Positions 1-12,285 of a DNA stretch of 64,000 nt are shown one piece after another; position 1 is the stretch's first letter; the number at the start of each line of letters is the position of its first letter. Under the pieces are notes generated by a model. It ran no database searches. It was not told the DNA's origin and worked only from the letters and a program-made list of their open reading frames with translations. The translations under genes were made by a program, and so were the position numbers. The stretch comes from Ceratotherium simum simum (lineage: Eukaryota; Chordata; Mammalia; Perissodactyla; Rhinocerotidae): positions 14,676,171 to 14,740,170 of the forward strand of contig NW_004454171.1 in the NCBI RefSeq assembly GCF_000283155.1. The letters run 5' to 3'.

Positions 1-184
1 GGCATGAACTGTAAACCTGCAAAGGACTAGTGACTGCTATGTGACTGTGTTCTGCCTCTTTGGGATGGGACTATTGCAGTTATCCCATGCCTATCCCACT
101 GTTGTATGTTTGTCTTGTAGGGTCACATGTCTTTAGACTGAGAGGAACCACACCCAACTAGCCTCATCCACATCTGAACCTGAT

Positions 185-309
185 TCCAATGATGAAGAGA
201 TCCTGGACTTTGAGTTGACACCATAATGAGATTAGACTTTTGGGGGCCTTGGGAAGAGATGAGTGTGTTTTTCACACGGGAGGAGTGTAAATCATTTGTA
301 GCCAGAGGA
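185..309 (+). mobile_element. MaLR internal 3' end (remnant)
   Basis: The sequence resembles the 3' end of MaLR (ERVL-type) internal DNA, in the stretch of the type 'gactttgagttgacaccat' followed by 'gacttttgggggcc'. It leads directly into an MLT1-type LTR in the same orientation, the order expected for the 3' end of a provirus. It is non-coding and decayed. The left limit is approximate. Confidence 0.5.
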
Positions 310-795
310 TAGATTTGATGGATAAATGATATCCACAAATTCTTTGACTATCTTCCCATTGCATCTGAGTAGGCTTGAAGAATAGAATATGGCAGAAGTA
401 ATCTTTGGCCAAGTTCTAGGCCCAGATTTTAAGAGACTGAAGCTTCCACTTCCTGTTCCTTGGAATACTAAGTTTTGCAACCTAGCTGCCATTTTGTAAG
501 GAAGCCCAGGCCACATGGAGAGGCCTACGTGTAAAGAAACTGAGGTCCTTGGCCAACAAACCTGGCTTGCTCTGGCTAACAGCCAGACCAACTTGCCACC
601 CATGTAAGGGAGCCATCTTGAAGGTAGATTGAGCTGAGCCAGCTGATGCACATGGGGCAGAAATGAGCCATCTCTTTTAAGCCTTCAAGCCCAAATTGCA
701 AATTTGTGAGCAAAATGAATGACTGTTGTTGTCTTAAGCCACTAAATGTGGGGGTGATTTGCAATGGAGCAACAGATTACCAAAACAACATCACA
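310..795 (+). mobile_element. MLT1-type MaLR LTR
   Basis: The order of conserved blocks matches MLT1 LTRs: a central block 'gaggaagcccaggccacatg' (here with one change), 'gagccatcttgaa', then an end block of the type 'ttaagccactaaatgtg' followed by 'gcaatggagcaacagatta'. Plus orientation. It is old and diverged, and shared by placental mammals. The exact MLT1 subfamily was not determined. Confidence 0.8.
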
Positions 796-929
796 ATAAT
801 TGGCACCACAGTCAATCCTGTTACTCAAGACTGTAGATGTTTCCTTTGAGTCCCTAACAGGCACTTCCTCCAGGGTCTGCATGACTGTGGACAATAAACC
901 AGAAAATTTAAAGGCTATATTTTATAATA

Positions 930-1128
930 GAAGGAGTCAGATTCAACCATGTAGTAGACATGTAACTTTGAGCAAATATTTAACATCGCTAAACTTTAGT
1001 TTCCTCATCTATAAAATGGAATAAATAATATTGCACCAGAAGCAATGCAGTAGACACTAAATGAGGTAATGTGTTAAAATGTTTAATATACTGACTGGAA
1101 TATAGAGTCCTAATCAATTCATATCCAG
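930..1128 (+). mobile_element. MIR SINE
   Basis: It carries the MIR core and 3' part in plus orientation: an 'actttgagcaaatatttaac' block, 'gtttcctcatctataaaatg', an 'aaatgaggtaatgtgttaaa' block and a final 'ctgactggaatatagagtcc' corresponding to the usual 'gtgcctggcacatag' end. Divergence is typical of a >100 My old element. Confidence 0.85.
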
Positions 1129-1139
1129 GAGCTTAGTAA

Positions 1140-1300
1140 GAAAGATGCCAGCCCAAGCCCAGGAGGAGGAGATCAATCTGCTATAAAAAGCAGCTGCTCC
1201 CCACATCTGCAAACTTCATCCTTGTCTGAGTCGCAAGTCATCTTCCAGAACCCAGTGCTCTTGTGTCCCATGCTAGGCTCAGCTCACACACCCTCTTGTC
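1140..1300 (+). promoter_or_regulatory. possible TATA-type promoter (weak)
   Basis: A good TATA box, TATAAAAAG at 1182-1190, sits in a locally GC-richer stretch; a start site would fall near 1212. A palindromic E-box GTCACGTGAC lies downstream at 1506-1515. No first exon, splice donor or coding frame could be tied to it, and it could be the promoter of an unrecognised LTR or a chance match. Confidence 0.2.
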
Positions 1301-1834
1301 TCCAGCACACCACTGGTTTTCCTGGTCTGCCCTTGGCCTTCGCACTCCTGCCTTTCCATTGCTTTCCATTGCTTGGTTAACTGTCTGATGTTTGGCCTGT
1401 CTCCTGAGCTGCACTCACTAGAAGACCAAGTGCATATAGCCCAATCCTTCCAGAACCTGCCCAACTCCCTGCACTTGACTCTGATGTGTTTAGTGCTGGA
1501 TCAAAGTCACGTGACTCTCAAAATGGAGATGTGTTTGTGGATTTTCCAAAGAGATGGAAGATTTCTCTTTATGATAAGTATCTTGGCTACTTGGAATAGC
1601 TCATCAGAATTCGAGATATCTCAGTGATAGTATTCTAACTTCACAATATCTTCTAACAACTTTAAGTGCCAGCTGAATCCAGGAAATCAAAAATTAATTT
1701 AATAAAGTGAAGGAAGTTTCTTCTTACCAAAATGAAGACATCTGTGAGTTATTTCATTAATAGGCCATGGTGATATACATAAATGGATCAAGATAACCTA
1801 TGGGGGAATAAAAACAACCTTGTTTGAGCCCCTA

Positions 1835-2388
1835 TGTTCCTCTTCCAACCTCCCCATTTCTCTGCTCCCCTTTTCAGTGAAACTCTGGGACAGAATTGTC
1901 TATACACACTCTATCTACTGCCTCTCTTCTCACCCTTTTATGAACCCCCTCCAACAGGCTCACACGTCATAATTTTATCAAAAATCCTCTTGTCAAGGTC
2001 TCCAATGACCTCTCTGTTGCCAAATCCAAGGGCTAATTCCTGGTCTTCATCTTCTTTATCTTTCACTCCCTCCTTTCTTGAAAACACCTGCTTCACTTGG
2101 CATTCTCATGGCCATTCTCTCTTGACTCTCCACTAACTTCACTGGCCACTAGCCAACAGCTTCCTTTCCTGGTGTCAGAGTTCCCCAGAGCTCTGTCCTG
2201 CTCCTCTTCATTTCTCTCTTTGTAATCCCTCTCTGGGTGATCTCATCCTGTCTCATGTCTTTAAGTGACATCCACAGGCTGATAATTCCCAACTTTTTAT
2301 CTCCAGCCCCAAACTCTTTCCTGAACTCCAGAATGATTTATCTTACTGCCTACTTGACACCTCGACCTGGATGTCTAATGGATGTCAG
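1835..2388 (+). mobile_element. L2 LINE, ORF2 part (left half)
   Basis: The sequence follows the L2 reverse-transcriptase region in order: 'ctccaatgacctctctgttg', 'ccaaatccaagggctaat', 'ttcactggccactagcc', 'gtgatctcatcctgtctcat', 'ttatctccagcccc', and 'ggatgtctaatgg'. It stops where an L1 3' end begins, and the same L2 resumes at 3164 in the same orientation. The frame is broken, so it is not a functional reverse transcriptase. Confidence 0.85.
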
Positions 2389-3163
2389 AGAACTGAAAAG
2401 ACGTTCAACATCACTAATCAGTAGGGAAATGCAAATCAAAACTACAATGAGATATCACCTCTCGCCCGTTAGAATGGCTATAATTAACAAGACAAGAAAT
2501 AACAAGTGTTGGAGAGGACGTGGAGAGAAGGGAACTCGCATACACTGCTGGTGGGTGTGCAAACTGGTGCAGCCACTATGGAAAACAGTATGGGATTTCT
2601 CAAAAAATTAAAAATAGAACTACCATGTGATCCAGCTATTGCACTACTGTGTATTTATCCAAAGAACATGAAATCAACAATTCAAAAAGATATATGCACA
2701 CCTATGTTCATCACAGCATTATTCACAAAAACCAAGATGTGGAAGCAACCCAAGCGCCCATCAACGGATGATTGGATAAAGAAGATGTGGTATATACATA
2801 CAATGGACTACTACTCAGCCATAAAAAAGACAAAATCGTGCCATTTGCGACAACATGGATGGACCTTGAGTGTATTACACTAAGCGAAATAAGCCAGAGA
2901 AAGACAAATACCATATGATTTCACTCATATGTGGAAGATAAAAAACACATGGATAAGGAGAACAGATTAGTGGTTATCAGAGGGGAAGGGGGTGGGGAGA
3001 GGGTGAAAGGGGTAAAGGGGCACATATGTACAGTGATGGATAAAAACTAGACTATTGGTGGTGAACATGATGCAGTCTATACAGAAACTGAAATATAATA
3101 AGGTACGCCTGAAATTACACAATGTTATAAGCCAATATGACCTCAATAAAATAATTTAAAAAA
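2389..3163 (+). mobile_element. L1 3' end: ORF2 C-terminus and 3' UTR
   Basis: The ORF2 C-terminal coding signature is clear: peptide pieces [29 protein letters not shown] and KMWYIHTMDYYSAIKK. These lie in different frames, with shifts near 2600 and 2837, so the copy is dead. The 3' UTR holds a G-rich tract (2980-3020) and ends in 'cctcaataaaataatttaaa'. It is 5'-truncated, about 775 bp, and inserted into an older L2. The G-rich 3' UTR resembles L1s active in laurasiatherian mammals. Confidence 0.95.
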
Positions 3164-4018
3164 GAAAGCTTAGCATGTCTAAAATCAAACTCCCGAATTT
3201 CCCCTACTCCATCTTTCAAAACTAGTTTTGTTAATATTCCCCTTCTCAGTAAATGGCTGCTTCATTATGTCAGCTGCTCAAGTCAGCAATCTTGGAGGAA
3301 TCTTTGATGGCCTTTTTTTCCTCTCTCATCTCACCTCCAATCCATCAGCTAATTCTATTGGATTTTCTTCAAAATAAATCTGGAATCTGACCACGTCTCA
3401 GCTCTGGTGTATCATCACTGTCTAAGCCACCAATAGCTCTTGCCTGGTTTAATGCAAATAGCTTCCAAACTGATCTGTCTGCTTCTGTCCTTGTCTTACC
3501 ATAGTCTTATGTCCTTCCATGGTAGCCCTCAGCTTCCTCTCTGATTTCATTTGCTTCTACTTTTTCCTTCACTCTCACCACTCCACTTACACTGACCTCT
3601 TTGCTGTTCCTCAGTGAAACCAAGCATATTTTTGCCTCAGGGCCTTTGCACTTACTTTTCTGTTTTCCTGGAATGTTCCTTTTTCAGATTATTAACATGC
3701 CTCCTTCCCTCAGTTTACTCAGGTTTCTGCTTAAATATCATCATGTCAATAAGACCTTCACTCACCATGCAAAATAAAATAGCAAGCCTTCTGCTCTGAA
3801 CTCTCAAAGTCCCTTTTCCTGTATTATTTTACTCAATAACACTATTACCTGCCATAATATTTATTTATTTTTCACCTATTCATTGTTTAGAATGGAAACT
3901 CCATGAGAACAAGGACTTGGGCTTTATTCCATGTTGTATCCCCACTTCCAAGAACAGTATCTGGCTTATGGTAGTTGTTTAATAGATCAAAATGAATGAA
4001 GAAATGAATGAATGAAGA
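3164..4018 (+). mobile_element. L2 LINE, 3' part (right half of split copy)
   Basis: It continues the L2 at 1835-2388 after the L1 insertion: 'ttagcatgtctaaaatcaaa', 'ccatcagctaattctattgg', 'cagggcctttgcacttac', 'gaatggaaactccatgagaa', ending in a short GAATGAAT-type tail near 4000-4015, typical of L2 3' ends. Together with the left half it gives about 1.4 kb of L2. Confidence 0.87.
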
Positions 4019-5089
4019 CAGACTCGGGAAAGAGTTGGGAGATTCATTTGGTCGAGAGTTGTCAGGAGCCATTCTGAGATAGTTGATGTAGGAAGAGGAG
4101 AGAGTGTTTGTTTTAAGAGAGCATCCTAGGAGATTAACCCTAAAATAGAACGTGTTATAGGAAATTGTATGCGAAACAAAAAACCCTACAACAAATAAGT
4201 AATATTGACCCATCTTTCTCTTCCTGATTTGAAATGGGGAGGAAAGTAGATGGGGAGGAGGATGCTAGCTGTTCACATCCTGAGGAACGACAGCGGACAG
4301 CAAGGGAGGGTGCAGCAGTCTTGGCCATTTATCATCTTCAGTCACCATCATCAACAACAAATCACTTCCTGCCACCCTTTGTGTCTGACCGGGAAATGGA
4401 AAACTTACAAGATATGGCCTCTGACCTTAAGGAACTCCTTATCTAATGGTGGAACCACGGTTTAATGATAACAATGTTTCAGAAACATTACTTTAACCAT
4501 TTATCCTCTTGCTGATTTGGTATCCCGGTGCCCTGGGCAATAACTTAATAAATTGCTGCACTAGTACTCAGTGCTCTCTGTAATTTTTCTTAGAGCAGTT
4601 CGCTTACTTGGATGGCTTTAAAAATTTAATAGTGATCTTTGCTTTGAGCCCCATCTTCATTTTTAGTGGTGTTACCACAGGTGGCATTTTAGGGTTACCA
4701 GCTTCATAATTGGATTAACAGTTCCTTCACTGGATTAAGAGTTTTATAACTGGATTCTTGATTCCTTAAATCAAGGAGACTCCCTTGTTTCCATAATGAC
4801 CTAATATGCAACCTATGTGCCAGCCAGATTCTTCTTCTTCGTCTTTTTTATTTTTCTTTTTTACTATTCCTTAGAATCAAATTAATCCTTATTTTCATTG
4901 CTATGCTTTCCTCCTTCCTTTTTCTCTCAGGCTATTCTATGCTGACCCATCCTTAAGCTGCTTTGTGTTGACAAAGCCTCTGAGACCCTTTCAGATCAAC
5001 ATAGAATTTTCTTTCTCACAGCACATTTTGATATTGCAGTCACTTTCACACAGTGTAACACTGACTTGTCCCCTGTTTCATGGGACTTA
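4019..5089. other. unassigned sequence
   Basis: No repeat family, exon or RNA gene recognised. Short frames at 4234-4465 overlap each other in two readings, lack splice context and are not recognisable proteins. Confidence 0.5.
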
Positions 5090-5212
5090 ACTTTTGTAAG
5101 GTCCTTGAGGGTGGCACCAAATCTTATGCATCTTTCTATGACCTACAGAGCTGGGTACACTGACGAGAACACATTAGATGCTGAATAACTTTGTTCAATA
5201 AAGTATGACCAA
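5090..5212 (+). mobile_element. L2/MIR-type 3' end fragment
   Basis: The block 'aaggtccttgagggtggcac' followed by 'catctttctatgacctacag' and a final 'gatgctgaataactttgt' follows the common 3' end of L2. Short and diverged. Confidence 0.5.
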
Positions 5213-6175
5213 AACAGGGTGGCCAGACATGCAAACCTTTATACCTGGCAACACTGAAGAATAAATTGGAAATGAAATAGTTTCTTTAAATCTTAGTGAT
5301 TCCATTTTAGGACTTGAATGCCAGTAGTGGGCATGTGTGCAAAACAGAACGTGTGCTTCATTTTGAATGGTAGGTGGTATCAATAGAAAATATTTTCAAG
5401 AATAAAGAGTGGGACTGACAAGAGCAAGAAGATGTGAGCAGAATCTGGGCAGTAATGACTGCACTTCACAGGCAGTTAAAGTTAATTCAGCCTTTATCCT
5501 CCTCGGGGCCCAGAGCAGCACTGGGAGCACACCTCAGGCTGCATTAAGTGCTTCCCAGATCAATCGGTATTCGGGCCATGTAGCTTTCCTTGTTAATCTC
5601 CTGGGCCACCAACTGCACCCTAGACAACGAGCCTGTCATCCCTGAGGAGATTTAGGAGCAGAACCCAAAGACAACATAAATGACAACCATCAGATATTTG
5701 TGCACGAAGCCCCATTTCTCCACTTGTCTTTGGAAATCTGGTTCCCATGTAGCTTGTCTAGCATGACAGTTAAACCTCAGCCTTGCAATCTCTATAGCTT
5801 TCAAGGATGGTTATAGTTTTGTCACAGACTTGAGTCATTGAAGAAAAAAAAAAGACTTAGAAGAGACAACCCTGAAAAACAAAATACTCCAGGATGACAT
5901 TAATTCAATTAGCAACTTTTTGAAAATGCCTGGAAATGAACGGAATATGGCCAGCAGAACAAAAAAAGAGAGAGTGCTACTCAGTTGCTGATCTAAGTGA
6001 TGACGCTTTCCCACCCATCATGTTGGCAAGAGCAGTAAGTACTAGTATTTTTAAGTATCCTTGAAGTGAATATATCTTAAGGAAAAGAATTGAAAACACA
6101 TTATCTTCAGAGGATGTAAATGGGCTTGAGTGGTTTCTGCTCAAATCATCTGCAAGTTAACGACTTGCCTCAGGG
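5213..6175. other. unassigned sequence
   Basis: Nothing recognised. The frame at 5409-5645 has no recognisable product. Confidence 0.5.
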
Positions 6176-6183
6176 ACACACGT

Positions 6184-6205
6184 ACACACACACACACACA
6201 CACAC
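6184..6205. repeat. (AC)n microsatellite
   Basis: An uninterrupted run of 11 AC units, preceded by imperfect CA/CG units from 6177. Likely polymorphic in length. Confidence 0.95.
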
Positions 6206-6559
6206 CTATATTACTTCATGTCCCTCAGGCATCAAAGATCAGACACACATTAGGTTACCTCAGATGACAAGGATTTAATGAAGGCTACAAAAGTTTAAAA
6301 AGGGAACAAGATATCAAAAATTAAACTTAGTTTAACTTAAGATCCCTCTGTACAAAAACAAGCTCCCTCAAAGACCAAGGTTAGAAGTCGTTGACTCCTA
6401 TTTATCCTTAACCGTCATTTCTAATCACACATTCCCATCAAATTTCCTCATATTGTAATGATTTCTTAAGCAATTTCCCCGGCCCCAGTCTTTCTACATT
6501 CTGATCTATCATGTGTGAATCTTCTAGATTAATATTTCTAAAGTACTACCTTGATTATT

Positions 6560-6735
6560 ATTGCAAAAAATTTCTGAGTGCCTATTATGTGTGGTCCTTA
6601 AACTTGACACTGAAGAGACAATAAGAGTGGGACATACATTCTGTATTTAAGGAGCTCCCTGTGTAGTGGGTAAGAGAAATGTGCCAACAGTAATTATGAT
6701 AAAGTACTATAAATAGGGGCAATGATAGGTACTAT
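6560..6735 (-). mobile_element. L2 3' end remnant, antisense
   Basis: It matches the reverse complement of the L2 3' end: 'gagtgcctattatgtgtggt', then 'aaggagctccctgtgtagtg', then a 'gataaagtactataaatagg' block. Diverged. Confidence 0.55.
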
Positions 6736-6754
6736 GAAATGTTTGAATCTATGC

Positions 6755-6975
6755 CAAAAGACTTAAGCATATTATTTTATTTAAACTTTTCAATAAGCCT
6801 ATGCAGCATATATTATTACTAGACTAAAAACATTATTTTAATAGTAAATATATTATTACACAGACTAGAAAACTAAGTCTCAAAGGGCTTTCGTAACAGC
6901 AAGTATGTGGCAAAACTCGAATGTGACCCTGAGTCACTTTGCAGCTATAATTATGATGCTTTCCAGCTTCTCTGT
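6755..6975 (-). mobile_element. MIR SINE, antisense
   Basis: The antisense MIR order is visible: 'ttcaataagcctatgcagca', 'gactagaaaactaagtctca', then a block corresponding to 'acttgcccaaggtcacacag'. Much diverged, so limits are approximate. Confidence 0.6.
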
Positions 6976-7311
6976 CACAAAGTGCTCCTCTGCCTTCATG
7001 GAAGGCTCCTGAGATAATAACCATTAGAAGGCTAAGGATGAGAGCCAGGATTCCAGGCTCCTCCTTCAGATCACATGCCCCTGGGATATTGTTTCTGTCA
7101 CTGATTTTGGCATTCTGGAGCATTTCCCAGATATTACTTAGCTTTGGTGGTGCAGGCACCATTTTCTGTCCTCGGAGCCCCTGCATCTGTGCCCATGAAT
7201 TGATGAGGACAGGAAATCTTTCAAGCTAATGCACTAGCACTTGAGCATCTATCTTTGTAAACCCGGATTTGAAGCCACTCCATTTAAATTAATTGTGGAG
7301 TTGCTAAGAAA

Positions 7312-7495
7312 GTAGATCTTAAAAGTTCTCATCACAAGAAAAATAAAATTGTTACTATGTGAGTTGACGGATGTTAACTAAACTTATTGCAGTAATCATG
7401 TCACAACACATGCAGATATCAAATCATTATATTGTACACATTAAACTAATACAATGTTATATGTCAATTAGATCACAATAAAACCGGAAACAAAA
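7312..7495 (+). mobile_element. L1M 3' UTR end
   Basis: It matches the 3' end of ancient L1MA/MB-type elements: 'cttaaaagttctcatcacaa', 'tgttactatgtgagttgacg', 'atcaaatcattatattgtac' and 'caatgttatatgtcaattag', ending in an ACAATAAAA-type tail. Only the last ~180 bp are present. Confidence 0.87.
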
Positions 7496-7604
7496 AGTAT
7501 AAGAGAATAGCACCAAAAACAGGTCTGCTGTGGAAAATCACGACACACAGAATGTTTTGGAGGAGGAACCGCAAAGATTATGAAGGTTACATTTTACAAT
7601 CAAA

Positions 7605-7705
7605 GAAAATGTACCAAAGAGAAGTTGCATGACTTGCCCAAGACAACAAAGCTAATAAATGACGGAACCACAATTTGAACTCATTGTATCTGGCAAATCT
7701 GGTAC
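7605..7705 (-). mobile_element. MIR SINE fragment, antisense
   Basis: 'catgacttgcccaagacaac' followed by 'aagctaataaatgacggaac' matches the antisense MIR core. Confidence 0.65.
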
Positions 7706-7879
7706 TAGTTGGAAATAAAGCTAGAATTGGCCAAAAAAGAAAAAAAATTATGGCATTCAGGACAGAATTTAAAAGAAAGAGGACTTGACTTTTATTTCTA
7801 TTTACATGACATACACCAGAAATGTGAAAACTTCAAAATCCTACAATTCATGCATTAAAGAAAGAACCTTTAGCACTTG

Positions 7880-8520
7880 GAAGGGAAGGAAAGAATTTTA
7901 CAACCACCAGATTGGCAAAGTTTAAAAATCTGTAATACCAAGGGAGAATCAGATTGTGAGGGACTGGGAATTCTTAGACGGTACCGGAAAGAATGTCAAC
8001 ATTATTAAACCACTGTCAAGAGCAAATTAGAAAGACAGTAAAACTGAAGGTGCTGGTGGCCCTGGGACCCAGGCATTCCATTTTTGGAATATGCCACAGA
8101 GAAGCCCTCATCCATGGCACAATGGATATTTGTAATAGAGAAAAATTAGAAATAAGCTAGATCACCAAAGATAGGAATATGGATACATATATTGTTATCT
8201 ATCATATAAAGAAATACTGTATCGAAGGTAAATGAATGAATTAAATCTACACACATCAGTTTAGATAAATCTCAAAAACTTAATATTTAGCCAGATCAAA
8301 GCATGTTGAAATATTATATCATTTATATGAAAAAAATTCCATATCTTGTTACTGGTTACCTGCATACGTATTAAAAGTGTAAAATTATTTACTGCAATGA
8401 TAAATACAAATCCAGGAGAGCAGTTACCTCTAGGGAGGGAAGGTGGAGAATGGGATTATAGTGGGATATGCAGAGAGCTTTAAAATACTTCTTAATATTT
8501 TATTGCTTAAAATAATCTGA
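7880..8520 (+). mobile_element. degenerate L1/HAL1-type 3' region
   Basis: The order matches the ORF2 C-terminal/3' region of old L1: 'caccagattggcaaagttta', 'tttggaatatgccacagaga', a 'tccatggcacaatggatatt' block, 'gaaatactgtatcgaaggta' and 'agttacctctagggagggaa'. The frame is wholly lost. L1M or HAL1 cannot be told apart by eye. Confidence 0.65.
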
Positions 8521-9670
8521 GATAAATACGATAAAATATCAAGAATTTATAAAAGTGTCTTATGTAAGAGCCTTTGTTAAATTATCCTCTATATTACTTG
8601 CCTGTGTGTCTGAAATATTTAAAAAAAATTTTTTTTAAATTACAAAAGAAATCGACTGTGATCTTATTTTGTAACTACGAATTACAAATATCTGGATACT
8701 GAGTTACTAGAAAATATAATTTGGAAATATTATGAAAATTAGATAGTTTATCTGATTTTCTTTTTAAATTAGTGAAAAACCTTAGTGCAAACCATTTAGC
8801 TCTCATATTTGAGCTCTTCTCTGATCAACGTGAGGTGATCACTTATAAAAGCTTTAGGGAAAAAAATCTGAATTAAACAATTTAAAGCTTTTAAACTAAT
8901 CCGGATTACTGGGTGACAAGGTAAATTATGCTTTATTAATCTTAACAGTATCCTACCCCATCCAATCCTACTTAAGATGCAGAAATTATTTTTCTTTGAA
9001 TAATTCAACAGCTTCTTTTGATGAGTATTTTTTATATAGAAGATAAGGATACCATGATCCTTTCTAAAAAAATACATGAGCAGGAAAATGAAAAATGTTA
9101 ATTGTTGTGTGCGTCCCCACACAACTCCCACATCCCGAGTGAAATCCAAGAGATTTAGATAGTTTTCTCCTCACTGAAGTGAGAAAAGCTGGTCACCATT
9201 TCCTATATAATATTAGCAATTTAAAAAATCCTACATAGATAGCAAATAACAGTTCTCCCCAAAATCTTTACTTTACCCTCCTAGTTATTATTTTTGATAT
9301 TTTCATTATCCCTATGACTTGAACCAATGGACAGCAAATATATTATGCTATATATGATAGCTACAAATTATAGCCAGCATTTTTTCAAACAACATTCAAC
9401 AATCAATCTGATGTGTGTGTGTTCTTTTCCTCCAGCAATATCTCTACAGGAAACATCACATATCTCCTTCAGGGTCTATAATAGCCTTCCCACTATTTCT
9501 TATTGGCTAAGATATGCAAATAAATTACTCTTACATCTTTCTAGAATTAAATGTTATTTTTATTATTTTTATTATTGCATTTGTCTGAAGATCTCATTAG
9601 AACACATCTACATAAAGCCCAATCAGGTAGGATTGTAATCTTTGTTCTTCCTGATTGGCTACAAAGACAA
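8521..9670. other. AT-rich unassigned sequence
   Basis: No family or gene recognised. Contains an A7/T8 inverted tract at about 8620-8640. Confidence 0.5.
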
Positions 9671-9674
9671 CTAC

Positions 9675-9810
9675 AGCCAACATTTATTGAGTATCTACAA
9701 TGTTGTATTATCACATTATATATCTCTTATAACAAAAACTCTTTAAGGGATTTATTATTCCAATTTACCAAATGAACACACTGGGGGTTAGAAAGGTTAA
9801 ACTTCCATTT
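9675..9810 (-). mobile_element. MIR SINE, antisense
   Basis: 'ccaacatttattgagtatct' and the later 'atttaccaaatgaacacact' with 'gttagaaaggttaa' follow the antisense MIR core. Confidence 0.7.
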
Positions 9811-10464
9811 CCAGCACTGATGGATAGCTAAACTACTTGGAAAGCTTTTAAAAGACACCAATTCCTGACATGGAGATTTGCAAGCAGGAGAATTTTGGAG
9901 GCAATGCATCTGGGAACAACCCCATCAGAAGATGGGGGAAGCAGGATCGGATGAGGGGAGAGCAAGAACTGTGACTCCATCGCAAAAGGGGTCTCTGCCG
10001 ATCCCAAAGAGTCCTCCAATTGGAAGACTCTTCAAAGTTACTCCCAGTGGAGGCATGGGGCAGGAGCTTTGTCCTCTTACATGGGCCCGTCTTTGGAAGC
10101 AGGCTGCTCTGGGGAAGGCAGTCTCCTCCTGATGCACTCCCTCTCCTGAGTCCCTCTGGTAGAGGGACTCAGCTGTGAGCTGCCAGCAGCCAACACTCAC
10201 AGCAGCTGGGGGAGTGTGTGCCTGGGTTCTGAAGGTGCAATCTGGGTGGCACCCCATACTGTGGTATTTCTTTTCACTTCCGTGGGTGATTGCAAAATAG
10301 TTGAACCTCTATATCCTGGCTTGCCTATCAGGCATTGCTATCGACCAGGGACCAGAGAACAGTGCCTACTTGTGCATTCATGGGTAAGAGAACTGGAGTG
10401 AAATACTGACCCCACAGCAGAATGACCTTACCTTTCTGTAGTACATCACAGTTTCCAAAAAACT
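9811..10464. other. unassigned, probably an old interspersed repeat
   Basis: Overlapping open frames on both strands at 9878-10257 reflect local GC richness, not coding. Stretches such as 'gcaatgcatctgggaacaac' and 'agctgtgagctgccagcagc' look familiar from other mammalian repeats, but I cannot name the family. Confidence 0.3.
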
Positions 10465-10625
10465 GTTTCATTTTCATTATTTCATACGAGATCAAAACAA
10501 CCCTCTGATGGGCTCCAGTTTTATTGGAGAGGACATTGAGACTTAAAGACTATAAGTGCCCAATTCACACATGTAGAAGGTTTTGGGCCTGATTCCTCAG
10601 CCCATTCTCAGTTCATCGGGACCCA
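10465..10625 (-). mobile_element. MIR SINE, antisense, diverged
   Basis: 'aaaacaaccctctgatgggc', 'attggagaggacattgagac' and 'cccaattcacacatgtagaa' occupy the positions of the antisense MIR core blocks. Confidence 0.6.
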
Positions 10626-10639
10626 GTTGCCTTGTGTGT

Positions 10640-12285
10640 TTCATTCTTGTGTCCAAAATGCCAGGATGTTAATAAAACCTCAACTTCCCTTCATCTCTAA
10701 TTTGTGACAAACTTTTAAAACTTCTCTGCAAAGTACAAGCCCAGCACATCTAATGGCTTTAAATGTCGAAGAAAACAGAGATGGTGCATCACTGCATAAA
10801 CGTCTGCTTTATAAGTCACCATTAATAAGGGAGCCTATTAAATTATGCATTTTAGCACAAAATAAACCGATTAGTCTTGACAACCACTACATCTTACTTA
10901 CCCACATGCTGTATTGGAAACAGATGAAATGTCATAGATATGAATGAACATATCTAAAGCAAGTTTTTATGCTCAGCATCTCAAGATAAAGTGTAATAGG
11001 CCACTTTAAAGCAATGCAATATGTCAATGGGGAAAAATTGGAAAAAAAAACTCTGACCATTTGCATTTTCTTCTACCCATGCACATTTTTCTTAAAATCT
11101 GAAGAGTATGCATTGAGTTGGCACTGGGAATGTTCAGGAAATGATGTGGTTGTTGTTGGGAGAACCACAAAAAGCATGATGTTTAAGAGATTTTGTAGAT
11201 AGACACAGTGCCTATTGGGCCTTCATTCTGTAAAGACAAAAAAATAACTGTATCTGAATTCTTTATAACACTGTGGCTATTTCTTTACTTTAGTAGCAGG
11301 AACACTAGTCAAGCAATAATTTTCTAGGGAAATACTGAAATGCAGCTCTGTTTTCTGAGTTAGGTCACCAGGTGTGGCTACTCTATGGCAGTGTTTTTAC
11401 TTGGCAGAAGTCAAGAAAGATAGATTAATTCTAGCAGTTCTGTGCTCTACAATGAAAAGTCCTTGCTTTGGAAATTTGGCGGGGGGAGATTCAGATATAA
11501 AATGTATGGTCTTTTATTGGAAGAGGCCACTTGATTCTGCGAGAAAGGCCATGATGGGTGAGACTAGTCTGTGAGGCGGGGCCACGGGAGGTACTCTGGA
11601 TCAGGACACAGGTCCTTACACAGGGAACGTAGTCTGGAGGGTTTCCAGCTGCCAACATCTGCAGCCCTGATTTCACCTGGAGGCTAAAAAGAGGGGTTTT
11701 CGGTCTTGACTAGGGCTGGGAGGAAGGGACTATTGTGAACCAAAGGTTCACAAGGGAGAGCTGAGGGCTCATGGACACCCCATTGACCTTTTCAGAAACA
11801 ATAGACCAGGAACCCCCACTGTAAGAGCCAGCAAGCTCATTGGCTGTATCTGCTTCCCAGTAAAAATTAGAAAGAAAATCTTAAAACTAGAGCCCAGAGG
11901 AAGGAAGGGAGGATGTGCGGAGACTCGGTCTACTCAGTAGGCTACAGAGCAGGAATGGAAAGTATGATGAGGAAAGAAAAGCAGTGTATATGAAAGAAAA
12001 GGTGCTTCTCTGCAGAAGCACAGGATGAATAGAGGCTGAGTCCTTGTCGATTACTCATAGAAGAAAGGAAGGCTGAGTATTAGTTTGGGTCTGAGAAGAG
12101 CTCCTGGCACTGAGCAGTAGAAAATCCCATGTGCGGATCAATAACATCCAAACCTCTCTCCACCTTGTCTGCCTCCCTCCTCTTTCCCTCCCACCTCCAG
12201 GTTTGTCTCCCACGTGTCTGCTAGACCTGTTCCCCTGTATGACTCACCAAGATCTCCATCTCAGTAAACATTAGACAGACCATCC
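10640..12285. other. unassigned sequence
   Basis: No transposon or exon recognised. The part at 10740-10920 looks unique, but no function can be supported. Confidence 0.45.

Noticed and set aside
2506..2883. 125-codon frame as a gene
   Set aside because: It is part of L1 ORF2 with frameshifts on both sides; annotated as a mobile element.
9878..10257. Frames on both strands in GC-richer DNA
   Set aside because: Several overlapping frames on opposite strands with no recognisable product; they reflect composition.
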